DNA of 64,000 nucleotides from Amphibalanus amphitrite (lineage: Eukaryota; Arthropoda; Thecostraca; Balanomorpha; Balanidae). The position numbers and the translations under genes were made by a program. The stretch lies in the NCBI RefSeq assembly GCF_019059575.1, contig NW_024881782.1, positions 1 to 64,000 on the forward strand, written 5' to 3'. Below, piece by piece: positions 23,963 to 37,000 of the stretch. Numbering within the stretch: the stretch's first letter is position 1; every line of letters starts with the position of its first letter. The notes under the pieces were generated by a model that had not been told where the DNA came from, ran no database searches, and saw only the letters and a list, made by a program, of their open reading frames with translations.

Positions 23963-25344
23963 GAGAGAGTGGAGGAGAGGGATAAAGGCGGTGACAGAGA
24001 CAGGACAGGTGGAGGGCGAGACAGATGTTGACAAAGAGAACGAATATAAATCAAAGACACTGTGAGATGTAAGCAGAGAGAGAGGAGAAGGAGAGAGGGA
24101 GGGATGACTAAAACGAGGACAGTGGTGTCGTTAGCGCGAGCTAATGGGCGACGTTCACGTGTAACGATCCGGGGCAAACCGCTAACGACAGGCAAATTAG
24201 TCCGGTTCGGTCCGAACACAAGGTGCGTGTAGGCAGGATGACGGTTCACCTCATCAGTGGCGGGCGCCTGCACGTCAGCTCGGAGCTCGGAGCGCGCTCC
24301 TCCCGTTGCGCAATGATAACACACTGGCTGACATCTGTGATTCAAACGCGGCGCACATCCCCGGCACATGTTAGGGTGGGGAAGTGAAGGCGTGCGGGGG
24401 AAAATATACCAAACAGACTGACAGCTGGCGATGCTTTGTGGGAAACGATAGGGGTGGTTGGGTTGCCGTAACAGGATCCCGACCCACTTGTCAGCATGAA
24501 TATAATTATATTCGCGGATATTACCTTCCAATGTAGGCAATGCATATTTTTCAGCATCCCAGGACTCAAGATTCTGTTCCAATCTTAGAAATGGTGAAAG
24601 GTCAGTTGAGCGGTCGACTTTTATTGTGCAACCCTTAGACGCATTAATGAACGAGTTTATTGACACAAGACGTTTTAGCTGTCAATGCTCGCGACACATT
24701 CCGAATTCCATTTCCGCAGAAAGCCGCTAAATCCAACATTCGCTGCCTCGGTCGCATTCTTCTGCGAGTCGCAGTCAGCACAGCGCTGTGGCATAAGCAC
24801 CGAGCGAGAACATTCGAGAACAGCGCTGGCTTTCATAATGCAGCTTTAATGGCACGCCATTCGGCCTTTTACGAGCCCGTTGACGAGTCGAGTCTCCTGT
24901 TATGCTTTTATTGCCGCGCTTTGTCCACCGCTGGATCGTTTTATTATTGCATCCAGTTCCTTGTAGGATCGCCGGCTCCGCGCCAAATTTCTCTGGGCCC
25001 GCCACTTCCCGGCAGCCAGATGTGTGGTATTATCCGGCGCTATTGGTCTGCGGTTTCGAAAGTGCCCGCCGCTTATTACCGGAGCTTTGTTAACAAAGAG
25101 AAGCAGCCGGCCGGCCCGCTGGCCGATTACCGTCCCGTGGGAGCTGAGCTGCCGCACCCGACGGCGGCCGTGACGTCACAGTGACGTCATCAATAGGCCT
25201 GCAGTGTGACCGAGAATGCCACTGCCTTGTTTGGATCGGCAGTCTGGGATGACTGGTGAGCTGGCAGCCGTGTGTTGCTTAATCTGTTTATTCATGATGA
25301 TGCATCCATTAAGCGACAGCTAACATAAAGACGACGAACAACGC

Positions 25345-25830
25345 TTAAAGGGACCCTCCCACCTCCAAAAAAGTTTATGAATTGGCATAAAAGTGATGTC
25401 GCTCGGTTCAAAAAGAGCGAAAACGAATATCTATCAAATTTCACCGAAAAATATTCACCGGTTTTCAAGATATTAGACTTTTACTTTTGTTTACTTTTTT
25501 GGGATCTCCGCTGTTTCTAGCGACTTTATTTTAGAAGTGCGGCGTTTGCGGCAGATGTTGCGCGCACATAGCATATACTACCGCGTGCTACAAAACGTTT
25601 TAGTCAAACATTTAAAAATCGTTAGATATCTGCGCTGACGTCACACATTCAGAGGGGTATTCCTAAGCATTAGCCCCTCTGAATCAAAATGCTGCAATTT
25701 TGAAATTCAATATTTCCGATTTAAGGCATTTCTCGATGTTGTGAGTGCCGAAACCGGTAATTGTGAGCCAGGGACCCCATTTTGGCTATCTCAACTCAAA
25801 TCTAATGTTAAGGTGGGAGGGTCCCTTTAA
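25345..25830. mobile_element. piggyBac-like MITE with TTAA-flanked 20-bp terminal inverted repeats
   Basis: The left end ttaaagggaccctcccacct (25345-25364) is the exact inverse complement of 25811-25830. TTAA borders both ends, the target-site duplication of piggyBac-type elements. The interior is noncoding and carries an 11-bp stem attcagagggg/cccctctgaat (25647-25684). A second, shorter family member is at 42450-42668. Confidence 0.88.
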
Positions 25831-27342
25831 CCTTGCTGAAGCAGCAGGACGACGAAAGCGGTGATGAATTATCCCAATGACAGATAATCTCGTTACGGCA
25901 TACCTTCTACAGCCCAACCACCGAATTTCCTGGCTCTATGGGAATTGGGAACCACCTTGGTTTATATAATTGCACACTAATTAGGGGCCGGCCTCTCCGC
26001 AACCACAGCTCGCGAACAAAGGACTGGCCTGGTCGCGATGCAAACACGGTATTGATTAGCCCGACGCTAAACCGGTTGCATGGTTCTGCATGCTGGAATA
26101 GGTCACCGTTTCCGAGTGGTGAATCCGCCAGCGGTCTGGGACTGATTTCAGCTGGCTTGTCGACCACAGAACCGTGTCAAACGGCTACAGTCCACAAAAG
26201 AAGTTACCGAGCGAGGAAGTTCCCTAAAAGGGCTGATTCATTCACCCAGCATGTCACGCAAACAGAGCATATGCGTTCCGGCTTCTCCTTTACAAGGGAG
26301 GCGCGACCTGTCCAATTTTGGCACCTCCCTGTGCTCTACCGCCTGAGCCCGCCTCTGGCAGAGAGCTGCCATTCGGGGCGGATGGCCAGCTCGTGACTTA
26401 TCGCCTGCAAGGCTGGCTGAGCGGCCGATCTGAGCAGTTCATCGGCCCAGTGTGGGCCAACAATGGCCGGCAGACGATGTCGTGTGCCGGCCGACAAAAA
26501 CCACAGGGTTCAACGTGCAGCTGAGCCGGTCAGCGGCGGCGCTATACGCCGGGGTGATGGCACCGGGCGGCGGCCGCCGTACGGTGAAATGGGGCTCACC
26601 CCTTCAGTGCATGAAGGGAGACACGCAATGCCACCAGCACGCGACGCCCTGTGGCACCACGCGGCGCCATGCGTAACGCCACCCCACGCCCGGATGTCCC
26701 CGCGTCATATACCACACACAAAGACCGTACGAGCCGCCCCGCTGTCAACTCTGATACGCCGGCCGAACGCACCGCACGGCGCGACACGACGCCAGTGCCA
26801 CTCTCCTACATGGCATGTCGCACAGAGTGGCGTGTGGTTACCAAACGGGGCCAGAGGTCGTTATCCCCAGATAGCCGATCGCGGGTATTAGCGCCGCGGA
26901 ACAGACTCGGGCGGATTCCGCGGGCCGCACAGCCGCCAGCACACGGGAATTGGTGCACGATTTAACCGCCGAGGTGGTTGGCGCCGCACGCTGCACGAAT
27001 GCCGCTTTCTCCGGGAGGGAAGAATCAAACGGGGTTCATGGGCCGAGAGGCACCGCGTGCAGATACCGGATTACAGGTGAAAATTGATCAGGACTTGATT
27101 AAACAGGATGTTGTGGTTATTGGATGAAGATTTGGGACAATGGGCGAAAGAATCCAATACGATAGGCGGCTTAGGATGCAGGTAAACACGAAACGAACAC
27201 AAAGATGACAAAACCTCTAGGAATCCCAAACATCATGCAATGCAACCATAATATCCCTAGAACATCCCAAGAACTACGAAACCATGAGATGACACCCGAC
27301 TGATTAGTCTCGGCCCCAGCTAACACCTGTCTCTCTCCGCAG

Positions 27343-27706
27343 ATGACCAAGCCGGCGAAGACGGCGTCAGTGGGCGGCGTTGGCGCCCCGCTGTCTCGTC
27401 TGTGCGTGACCCCGGCGGCGGCGGCGGCGGCGGCCGGAGGCGCGCCCCTGTGGCCCGGCCTGGCCGCCTTCCCCGGCTACTCGCCACTGTTTGTGCAGCA
27501 TCTGCTCAGCCTGCAGGCGGCCGGCACCAGCCTGTTCGCCGCCGCCGCCGACACGGCCGACGACGAGCCGCTCAACCTGACCGTCGGCGCCGACCGCGAC
27601 CGGGTCAAGGCCGCGCCGGCGGGGGGCGGGGCCGAGCGCGCGGCGACCAATGGCAGCACGCCGAGCGCTCAGCCCATCCAGCGGGTCAGCCCGGCCGGCC
27701 AGAAAG
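27343..27706 (+). CDS. NK7.1: Homeobox gene coding exon 1
   Basis: The acceptor ctctctccgcag sits immediately before the ATG, and the donor GTAAGA starts at 27707. The exon has 121 codons plus one base. It encodes the Ala-rich N-terminus and the PLNLT motif (27568-27582). GC content is very high. The frame stays open past the donor, but the splice to 40440 gives the homeodomain. Confidence 0.82.
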
Positions 27707-30700
27707 GTAAGACGGCGGGGCGCGCGTCCCAGTCCTCTTGCCAAGCCGTGCAGGCCCCGCCGGCGCCTCTGCAGACCTCGGTAATGGATGGCCGTATAAT
27801 TAACCCATCAGCTAATCAGGCCAATGCTCGTCGGGCCGGCTACGCCCGGGCCGATCCGCCATCAGCGGCGTTAGCCATTCCGATCACAGCGGCGGCCAGG
27901 CGTCAGGCCGGTTTTTCTGCCGTTGAATTATCTCGCTCGTCCGCTGGCGGCGCTTCATCTGCATGCGACGGAGGTGAGGTATGGCCGGAGGAGCCAAGCG
28001 GACAGCCGCCGCGCCCCATCAGGGCACGGCTGCCGGCGCGCCGCTTACGATGCGGCCGGCGGTGGGGCATGATGCACAGCCTGTTGGCGGACCAGATTAA
28101 AAACGGCAGCCGCCTGATTGGTACTTGTTCAGAGTCGGCGATCACGATACCCTGTAATGATCGCCGGTGGAGAATCGAGAGCGGCGTCAGGCGCGCCCCA
28201 GTGCCGGCGCCGGGCGGCATAAATGACTGATAGGTGGACCCTATTACTGATTTAGGTGTCTCATACCGTTCGCTCCCCAAATCTGTTGTCCAGTATTGGC
28301 TGTTAATGGCCGCATTTTCCACAGCCTGTCGCTTGGTTTCCACCCTTCTGCACTGTCCGCCGCCTCTGAGCTCGCGTCTTTGACTGCCTGACCTGTTTTG
28401 CGGCAGATCCCTCCCTCCCCGTGTGTACTGTGTGTGCCTTATCTCGCCTCGGCCGCGGCCCGGTCCCCTCCCCGTCCCTGGACCCGGGCCGTCAACCGCG
28501 CGCCACGACTCGGGTCTCCTCCCACCCCTCTGCCCCTCCCTCCCTCCTCGTGCTGGCAATCCTCCGCTCACTCTATTCGAGCCCCAAATCAAGCTAATAG
28601 GTGGACCCTATTACTGATTTAGGTGTCTCATACCGTTCGCTCCCCAAATCTGTTGTCCAGTATTGGCTGTTAATGGCCGTCTGCACCCAAATCGTGTTAT
28701 CGTTCATATCACGATCGATAACAAGACGCCAAACTCGCCAACGGAGCAGAATGTACGTACATGCGGTTATATAGGTGTTTCCAGCCTATGACTGCGTAAG
28801 ATCATGTACGAGTCTAATTATGAATACGCCCCCGAAGTCACGCCTAGGATTGTTTAATCGCAGTACCACAGCCTGCCGTGCCGGGCTATCTGCTGTTTGC
28901 ACTTGCCTGACCGGCCCGCCGCGCCGGCGCCGCGGTGTGCGTTATGAGCCACGTCAGGTCGTTTTTCCGCGCGTCCGCCCGCTCGGCCGCACGTTCCCTT
29001 ATCCGTGTCGCCGCACCCCCCTCTCTCTCTCTCTCTCTTTCTCTCTCTTCCTCTCCTTCCTCTCTCTCTCTCTCTCTTCCTCCCTCTCCTCTCTCTCTCT
29101 CCTCTCCTCTCCTCTCCTCTCCTCTCCTCTCCGTCCGTCCCAGGCCATGGTCCCTCCCTTGTTTGTCGGTTTGTCGGCGGTGTAGCTTTTATTACCGCTA
29201 CGGCCGTCCAGGCCGTAAGCAAATAGCACCACTGTGTCCACAGATTCCCCTCATCTCCGGCTTTCGCGTTTGACGCGAGCACTAGTCAGCGAGTTTGCCG
29301 CGCTGCTTTTCTGCTGGGCTATACGCGTGGAACTTGGCATGACTGGCAGGCGCCGCTATTGCGCCAGGTATATATCGATACCATACCGAGGCCGCGCTGA
29401 CATGCACACGCACCGACCAGTTGGCGACATGTTGACCCTGTTAACGTCCTCTATACCGCCTTGCCGACGCCGGGTCTAAACCAACAGAAATGTGACGCCC
29501 ACACCACGTGGTCAAAGTATAACCGGATCCAGTCAAACCAGCCGGTGGTCCAACCTATTCATACACTAACCGTCGCGTTCAATGTCTTGCTGGGGGAGAG
29601 CCGGCGTCGGCGGAGACGAGACGAGACGAGTCGGCCGTTTGGGGTGACGTCCCTGAGGCTCGCGTGGGCGGAGCCTAATGACGTCCCATTGGCGACCGAA
29701 ACTGGTCTGATGGCCTGGGTTCGCTTTACGAGTTTTACATGCTTCCAGGGTAGTTTTGGAGCTGATGTCGAATTTAGCATCAATAAGAACAGTCACGAAG
29801 CAGTTTTGAAATGACCATCCCACTTTAGCATTAGTTTGAGTTGAATTACCCAAGGTTGCGGCCAGGTTAAGAAACCACCATCTATCATGGTCGCAACCCC
29901 CGCATCTTCGGTGTTGAATAAATTTATTTCCTTCAGGTGCAGAGTGGGACTAGCATAGCCCCTATCTCTTAACCATTAACGGACTCTGATGACCTCATCG
30001 GTTTCTCTCGTTACGGGCAGCACGCTCTCTCCCTCCGCAAATATCCAGCCCAATCAGGAGCCGAACGGCAGGGGGAGGGGGTCTAACCGGCCCCCTACCC
30101 ACACGTTAGACGCAACAGAACGCCGCACGCGGGCGAGGGATATAATAGGTGGACGGATCAGGCTCATTCTAAAGCCTGACCCATCAGGATCACAAGCGGC
30201 GGCGGCCGCCGCGACGGGACAGTGACGACCTGCAGTTGTGCAGTTACATTCCGACTTAGCGTTGGAAACGGTCTAACATGAGCCTTCTTGCTGATACGTG
30301 CCCTGGGGAAGACCGCAGTCGACACAGCCAGCCGGGAACCACCGCGGCACGTCAGCGTGACACTCACCATGTCAATCCGCCCAGCGCTCAAAGCCAGCCG
30401 AACTCGGGGCGCCCGGCGCACCCGGCTAGCCGGCATACAATACATCTCTGCACAGCGGCGTGACACTGACTGGGGCGGTCTGTTCTGCGCACACACCCAG
30501 TCTGGAATCCATCACTACACCGCAGCGTGACACTGACTATTTCGATCTACCCGACGCACATGTCCAGCCAAGTTCGACTACCTGGCGCTCACAGCCCGCT
30601 ATCTGCCAGCCCAGGTCGAAACGCCCAGAGCGCACGGCCAGCCGGCAAACGTCTCTGCACAGCAGCGTGACACTTTCTTGGTCGAATTACTCGTCGTACA

Positions 30701-33700
30701 CAGTCAGCCATGCTTAGACTAGACCTCGACCGGAGAAGGGGTTGATACATCCCCAAGGGTTTTCTTTTGCGAATAACGCAAAAAAGCGCCGCCAAATTTG
30801 CATATCCTCCGTGGCCACCTCCCGGCACCCTCCCTGAAAATTCAGGTCTCCGTCATCCATGTCAGCTCACCCGGTCCCAAAACCGGACTCAGGGTAAAAT
30901 TGGACTGTTTTAGCGGCAACGGCAGAACAGAGTTTCCGTTAATAGCGCGAGTGCCGTGGCACGCAGCGCCACCAAATTGAGACTCAACTCAGGGGCATTC
31001 ATTTGACATTTGTCCTGGGAGTTTGAGTTCCGCTGGCCTCAGGTCAGGTCACCAGGTCACAAAACGGTACATCGTCAAAATGGCACTGAAAACACCATTT
31101 TCATGAAACCAGAGTTGTTCATCGACTTGATTCAAACTCCCAGGACACGCTAAATTCCTCGAGTGCCGTTACATGCATTTCACTTTCCAAATTCGGTTGA
31201 CCTGAGGTCATCCAGCGACCTGACGCATTCGAAGAAATTTTGCAAGAATGTTGCAAATTATACATATGAAAGATATATGTTCCAATTTAGCTCTTCTATG
31301 TTGCACCACCTCAGTTACATCCACACGTGATTTGTACCTATGCTTCAACCACGAAGGTCGGGTCAAATGAGGTCAGACTACATTTTTTTTCAACCAATAA
31401 CTTGGCACGCAATAAGACTGTGTGTGCGCTTCAAAATGGCTTCAAAATGGTGCCACAGCGCTCCCTGCGATCAGCCGAGTCGAAGGGTTTGCAGTATGAT
31501 GCATTTGATGAACTAATGATAAACTTATTGAACTTAGTTAGCGAACTATGACGCTTCCGGCTTCACATCAGCGTGACGCTGACTATCCGATCTACCCCGG
31601 CGCACAGAACCAGCCGGGATACCATCGCCGCACGGTACGACAGTGTGACACTTACTAGCTTTTTCTTTTCGGCACCCACAGCCAGCCGAGCTCGATCAAC
31701 CCGGCGCACACAACCAGCCGGGATACCATAGCCGCACGACAGTGTGACACTTGCTAGCTTTATCTATTCGGCACACATAGCCAGCCGAGCTCGATCTACC
31801 CCGGCGCACACAACCAGCCGAAAGCAGATGTGCTTCACTCACCCGGCGCACACAGCTAGCCGGGTGATCCACGAGATCTAACCACTCGGCGAACACATCC
31901 AGCCGAGCGGGACCACCTGGCGCACACAGCTAGCCGAGAGACCCACGAGATCTAACCACTCGGCGAACACATCCAGCCGGGCAGGACCACCCGGCCGGCG
32001 CACACAACCGGCCGGGATACCCACGAGATCTAACTACTCGGCGCCCACAGCCAGCCGAGCGGGACCACCCGGCTCACACAGCTAGCCGGGAAACCCACGA
32101 ATACTTACCACTCAGCGAACACATCCAGCCGAGCGGGACCACCCGGCGCACACAGCAAGCCGGGAAACCCACGAAATCTAACCACTCGGCGAACACATCC
32201 AGCCGAGCGGGACCACCCGGCGCACACAGCCAGCCTGGGTACTCACGAGATCTAACTACTCGGCGAACACATCCAGCCGAGCGGGATCACCCGGCGCAAA
32301 CAGCTAGCCGGGAGACCCACGAGAAATAACCACTCAGCGAACACATCCAGCCGAGCGGGACCACCCGGCGCACACAGCAAGCCGGGAAACCCACGAAATC
32401 TAACCACTCGGCGAACACATCCAGCCGAGCGGGACCACCCGGCGCACACAGCCAGCCGGGAAACCCACGAAAACTTACCACTCAGCGAACACATCCAGCC
32501 GAGCGGGACCACCCGGCGCACACAGCAAGCCGGGAAACCCACGAAAACTTACCACTCAGCGAACACATCCAGCCGAGCGGGACCACCCGGCGCACACAGC
32601 AAGCCGGGAAACCCACGAAAACTTACCACTCAGCGAACACATCCAGCCGAGCGGGACCACCCGGCGCACACAGCAAGCCGGGAAACCCACGAAAACTTAC
32701 CACTCAGCGAACACATCCAGCCGAGCGGGACCACCCGGCGCACACAGCAAGCCGGGAAACCCACGAAATCTAACCACTCGGCGAGCACATCCAGCCGAGC
32801 GGGACCACCCGGCGCACACAGCCAGCCTGGGTACTCACGAGGTCTAACTACTCGGCGAACACATCCAGCCGAGCGGTATCACCCGGCGCACACAGCTAGC
32901 CGGGAAACCCACGAAAACTTACCACTCAGCGAACACATCCAGCCAAGCGGGACCACCCGGCGCACACAGCAAGCCGGGAAACCCACGAAATCTAACCACT
33001 CGGCGAACACATCCAGCCGAGCGGGACCACCCGGCGAACACATCCAGCCGGGAGACCCACGAGAACTAACCACTCAGCGAACACATCCAGCCGAGCGGGA
33101 CCACCCGGCGCACACAGCAAGCCGGGAAACCCACGAAATCTAACCACTCGGCGAACACATCCAGCCGAGCGGGACCACCGGCGAACACATCCAGCCGGGA
33201 AACCCACGAAAACTTACCACTCAGCGAACACATCCAGCCGAGTGGGACCACCCGGCGCACACAGCTAGCCGGGGTACCCACGAGATCTAACTACTCGGCG
33301 AACACATCCAGCCGAGCGGGACCACCCGGCGAACACATCCAGCCGGGAGACCCACGAGAACTAACCACTCAGCGAACACATCCAGCCGAGCGGGACCACC
33401 CGGCGCACACAGCAAGCCGGGAAACCCACGAAATCTAACCACTCGGCGAACACATCCAGCCGAGCGGGACCACCGGCGAACACATCCAGCCGGGAAACCC
33501 ACGAAAACTTACCACTCAGCGAACACATCCAGCCGAGCGGGACCACCCGGCTCACACAGCTAGCCGGGAAACCCACGAATACTTACCACTCAGCGAACAC
33601 ATCCAGCCGAGCGGGACCCACCCGGCGCACACAGCTAGCCGGGAAACCCACGAAATCTAACCACTCGGCGAACACATCCAGCCGAGTGGGACCACCCGGC

Positions 33701-33927
33701 GCCCACAGCCAGCCGGGATGCCGTTGCCGCACGACAGAGTGGTGACACTAGATTGATCTATTCGGCGCACGTTGCCAGCCCAGGTTGATCTACCCCGGCG
33801 CACACATCCAGCCGAGGGCCACTATGACACTTACCATGTCGATCTACTCGGCTCACCTAGCCAGCCGATCGCGATCCTACCCCGGCGAACACAACCAGCC
33901 GAGGGCCACTATGTTTTCTCTCTCTCT

Positions 33928-34024
<97 letters not shown>

Positions 34025-37000
34025 ACACTTAAAATACGATCAACTCGGCACACATAGCCAGCTGAGCTCGCTCTACCCCGGCGCACGGCGCACTCTGCCA
34101 GCCAGAGTGCGTATCATCGCTGCACATGTCATGTCAGCCGAGCCGATTCGTTATGTTCCTGATGCCTAGAGTCTCGTATTTGCCTTACGGCTTTCCTGTT
34201 AACATATACATACATACGTACACTCACTTGCCAAGTGCGTCTCTGCACAATGGTCCACCCCTCTGGTATGGGTTCGTTCACGGCATATTCCATTCGTTTG
34301 ACTCTTGAGCGGGTCAACTATGCAGGTCCCTTATCACTAGTCTCGCTAGCACGCTAGCCTGACTTACCGGCCATGTATGTTTCCCTTGTGCTCCCTCTGC
34401 TGAGCACCAGCTACTTTGTCGTGCCACAAACCTGTCTCCCGTCCTCGCCCACTGCTCGCTCATATCACACAGTCATTCGCTCGATTTCCACTCTCTCGAC
34501 TGTCCGTTGCCTCCGAGACCACGACCATTTTCCACAGCCTGTCGCTTGGTTTCCACCCTTCTGCACTGTCCGCCGCCTCTGAGCTCGCGTCTTTGACTGC
34601 CTGACCTGTTTTGCGGCAGATCCCTCCCTCCCCGTGTGTACTGTGTGTGCCTTATCTCGCCTCGGCCGCGGCCCGGTCCCCTCCCCGTCCCTGGACCCGG
34701 GCCGTCAACCGCGCGCCACGACTCGGGTCTCCTCCCACCCCTCTGCCCCTCCCTCCCTCCTCGTGCTGGCAATCCTCCGCTCACTCTATTCGAGCCCCAA
34801 ATCAAGCTACTGATACACCCAACGACCCATAGATGGTGGCCCACAAAACTAATCGGACAACACTACCGGCTGATAGGTCTGCACACAAAAGCGTGCTTGA
34901 TCTTGGTCGCCCTTGAGCGTTAACAGCGAAGATATTCATCCGCACGCCAGAGGGCAGTTTGAAATTCCCCAACAGCACGCCGCGCTAGTCTGTAGCGTGT
35001 GCAGCTGACTGCCCTCTCCCGTGTCGGTCTTTCACCGATGATGCGATAGATACCCATCACCGAAACGAGCGGTGAGCAGCAGTCAACGATCTGCTGCTCC
35101 GGTCGGCTTTCTTCTCCGAACTCCTCTGTCGGCGCGCGATCCGACTCCGTTGTACGACGCCGCCTCTGAAGGGTTCGGCGTTCAACAAAGTCACGCGATC
35201 GGTGCAAACCGAACCGGCTTCCGGATGAGTCAAGCTATCACCCTCCGATCGACACGCAATACGAGCAGAGGGCGTCGATTGGCGGCGCCGTTCGAACCCC
35301 GACTGTGGGTGTGCATAGGGAGGAATGCACGGTAAGGGTAGAGCCGCGGCGTACCTGCCTATTTGGTGAGACTATTCTTGAAACAGGTTTATGGCCGACA
35401 CCGAATCATTCGCGGTTTCGAGAACGTGATCGAGGCGCTAAGCAAAAGCAATATCCACTAACCTAAGCTATGTTACGCGATGATTCATCACCTCAAACGA
35501 TCAATCATTGCACATATGTAGTCGGCGATCCCTTCCGAGCGATGAATCACTAGCTATTCTGATGTAAGCCTCGTCACTCCTATAGTTTGCCGACTGTGCA
35601 CGCCAAACTGATGTCAAACGGCGCAATTTGGGAGGGCGCTGATGCTACTGAGAACGCCACGGCGCGTGACACTTGGGCCGACAGTTGGGTCGGCGCGGCG
35701 TTCCGCTGTTTCCCGGGACTGTATCGGGCGCCTCGGTGCGTGGTAGCGAGGTCTGCAGCTGCGGGACCGATGTCGGCCGGAGGTGAGACCGATAACCCCG
35801 CCGTGTCGCCGCTGAGGTGCACCACAGTGCGCGACTCGCGAGCGTGGGGGCGGAACGAGAAAGGAAGTGGGGGCGAAGGGCGAGGACCAGAAGAGAGGGA
35901 GCTCAAACGGGCGAGAGTGATGAGTCCATGTCTGATATATTTGTACAACTGTCCGTCTGTTGGATAATGTGATGGCAAGCTGCCAAGCCCTTGTGGTTAC
36001 ATAATTGAAATGACGAAACACGCAAAGTCGCCGAAAAGGGATATGCTGCAGCTTTATTATTAGAAATCGAGCCGAACATACCGCGCAAAAGACGGACGTT
36101 GCTGCGAAATTCTGAGAGCAGGATATGGCTAAGTCGATAAGCAGTGCGATGGTCCCAAGTTGGAGATGCCTTTGTCTGCCATGAATGAGTTCATGACAAA
36201 GGCCGGAGCCGGTTTTCGCCGAGTTCGCGGCCGTTTCCAGGATCTGCAGCTTTCTACACTGCAGGATAAGTGCCCCTCTGATCACCCGTATATTAAATTT
36301 ATGGCTTATCTATGGATAAAACTTGGCAAGTAAATACACTTATGGCGTTAGTTCTCACCAGGCGATAAGAGGATGGATGAGATAGCTCTCACAATGAAAC
36401 GGTCCCCCACGAAGCTCACAACCACTCAGGTCGTTTGACAACACTGATTGATATGCCCCACTGATACCCTTGAACAATGGTATTAAATCAACGCCTCACC
36501 CCCGACCTATCTGCTGCCCATATTTAGAGCGAACAGTTCTTCACTGATACCTACCAGAGAGGGCCGATTACAGTGCCGCGCCTATATTAGCGAGGGCTCA
36601 ACTGACCCCATCATGAGTCCATAATTAGAGAGCGGCCTCTCTGTCATGTAGCACCGATAAATCAATCATCACCTGGTCGCGCACAGCCTTACCAGGCGAT
36701 TACATAGATACTTTTGCACGTGCAACGGCTGGCGTCTGAGACCATAAAAGATGTGCCGGGAACCGAAACAATGAGCGTTTATGGTTCCAGGGGGATGAAC
36801 TCAGTCTCATTAGACCGTTCCAAGAACGGTGGGCTATCGTATTAGGCTGCACATGGGGTAGCTAGTTCGGTTAGAGAAACTCGGCTATCGACGGTTAATG
36901 GTATCTCTCGGGAGCTTAAACAAATAAAGGCTGCATGATTAATGATTGCCATGATCGTTTGTCGGAGCTATTTGGCAGCTTCTTTGGCGAAGAGCTGCCA

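Larger units (their letters stand above)
20827..27342. other. Gene-poor region upstream of the homeobox coding exon
   Basis: It contains the (GA)n tract at 23717, a piggyBac-like MITE at 25345-25830 and unique sequence. CACGTG palindromes at 23578 and 23622 lie 44 bp apart. It may be the first intron of the homeobox gene. No coding sequence recognised. Confidence 0.5.

Noticed and set aside
23606-24666. Arg-Glu and Leu-Ser frames over the (GA)n tract on both strands
   Set aside because: Microsatellite translation only.
32252-33576. Repetitive minus-strand peptides ([17 protein letters not shown] type)
   Set aside because: They are translations of the 74-bp satellite; since 74 is not a multiple of three the frame breaks between units.
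31565-33740. CRISPR-like array
   Set aside because: Repeats are contiguous without unique spacers, the genome is eukaryotic, and no cas genes are present.
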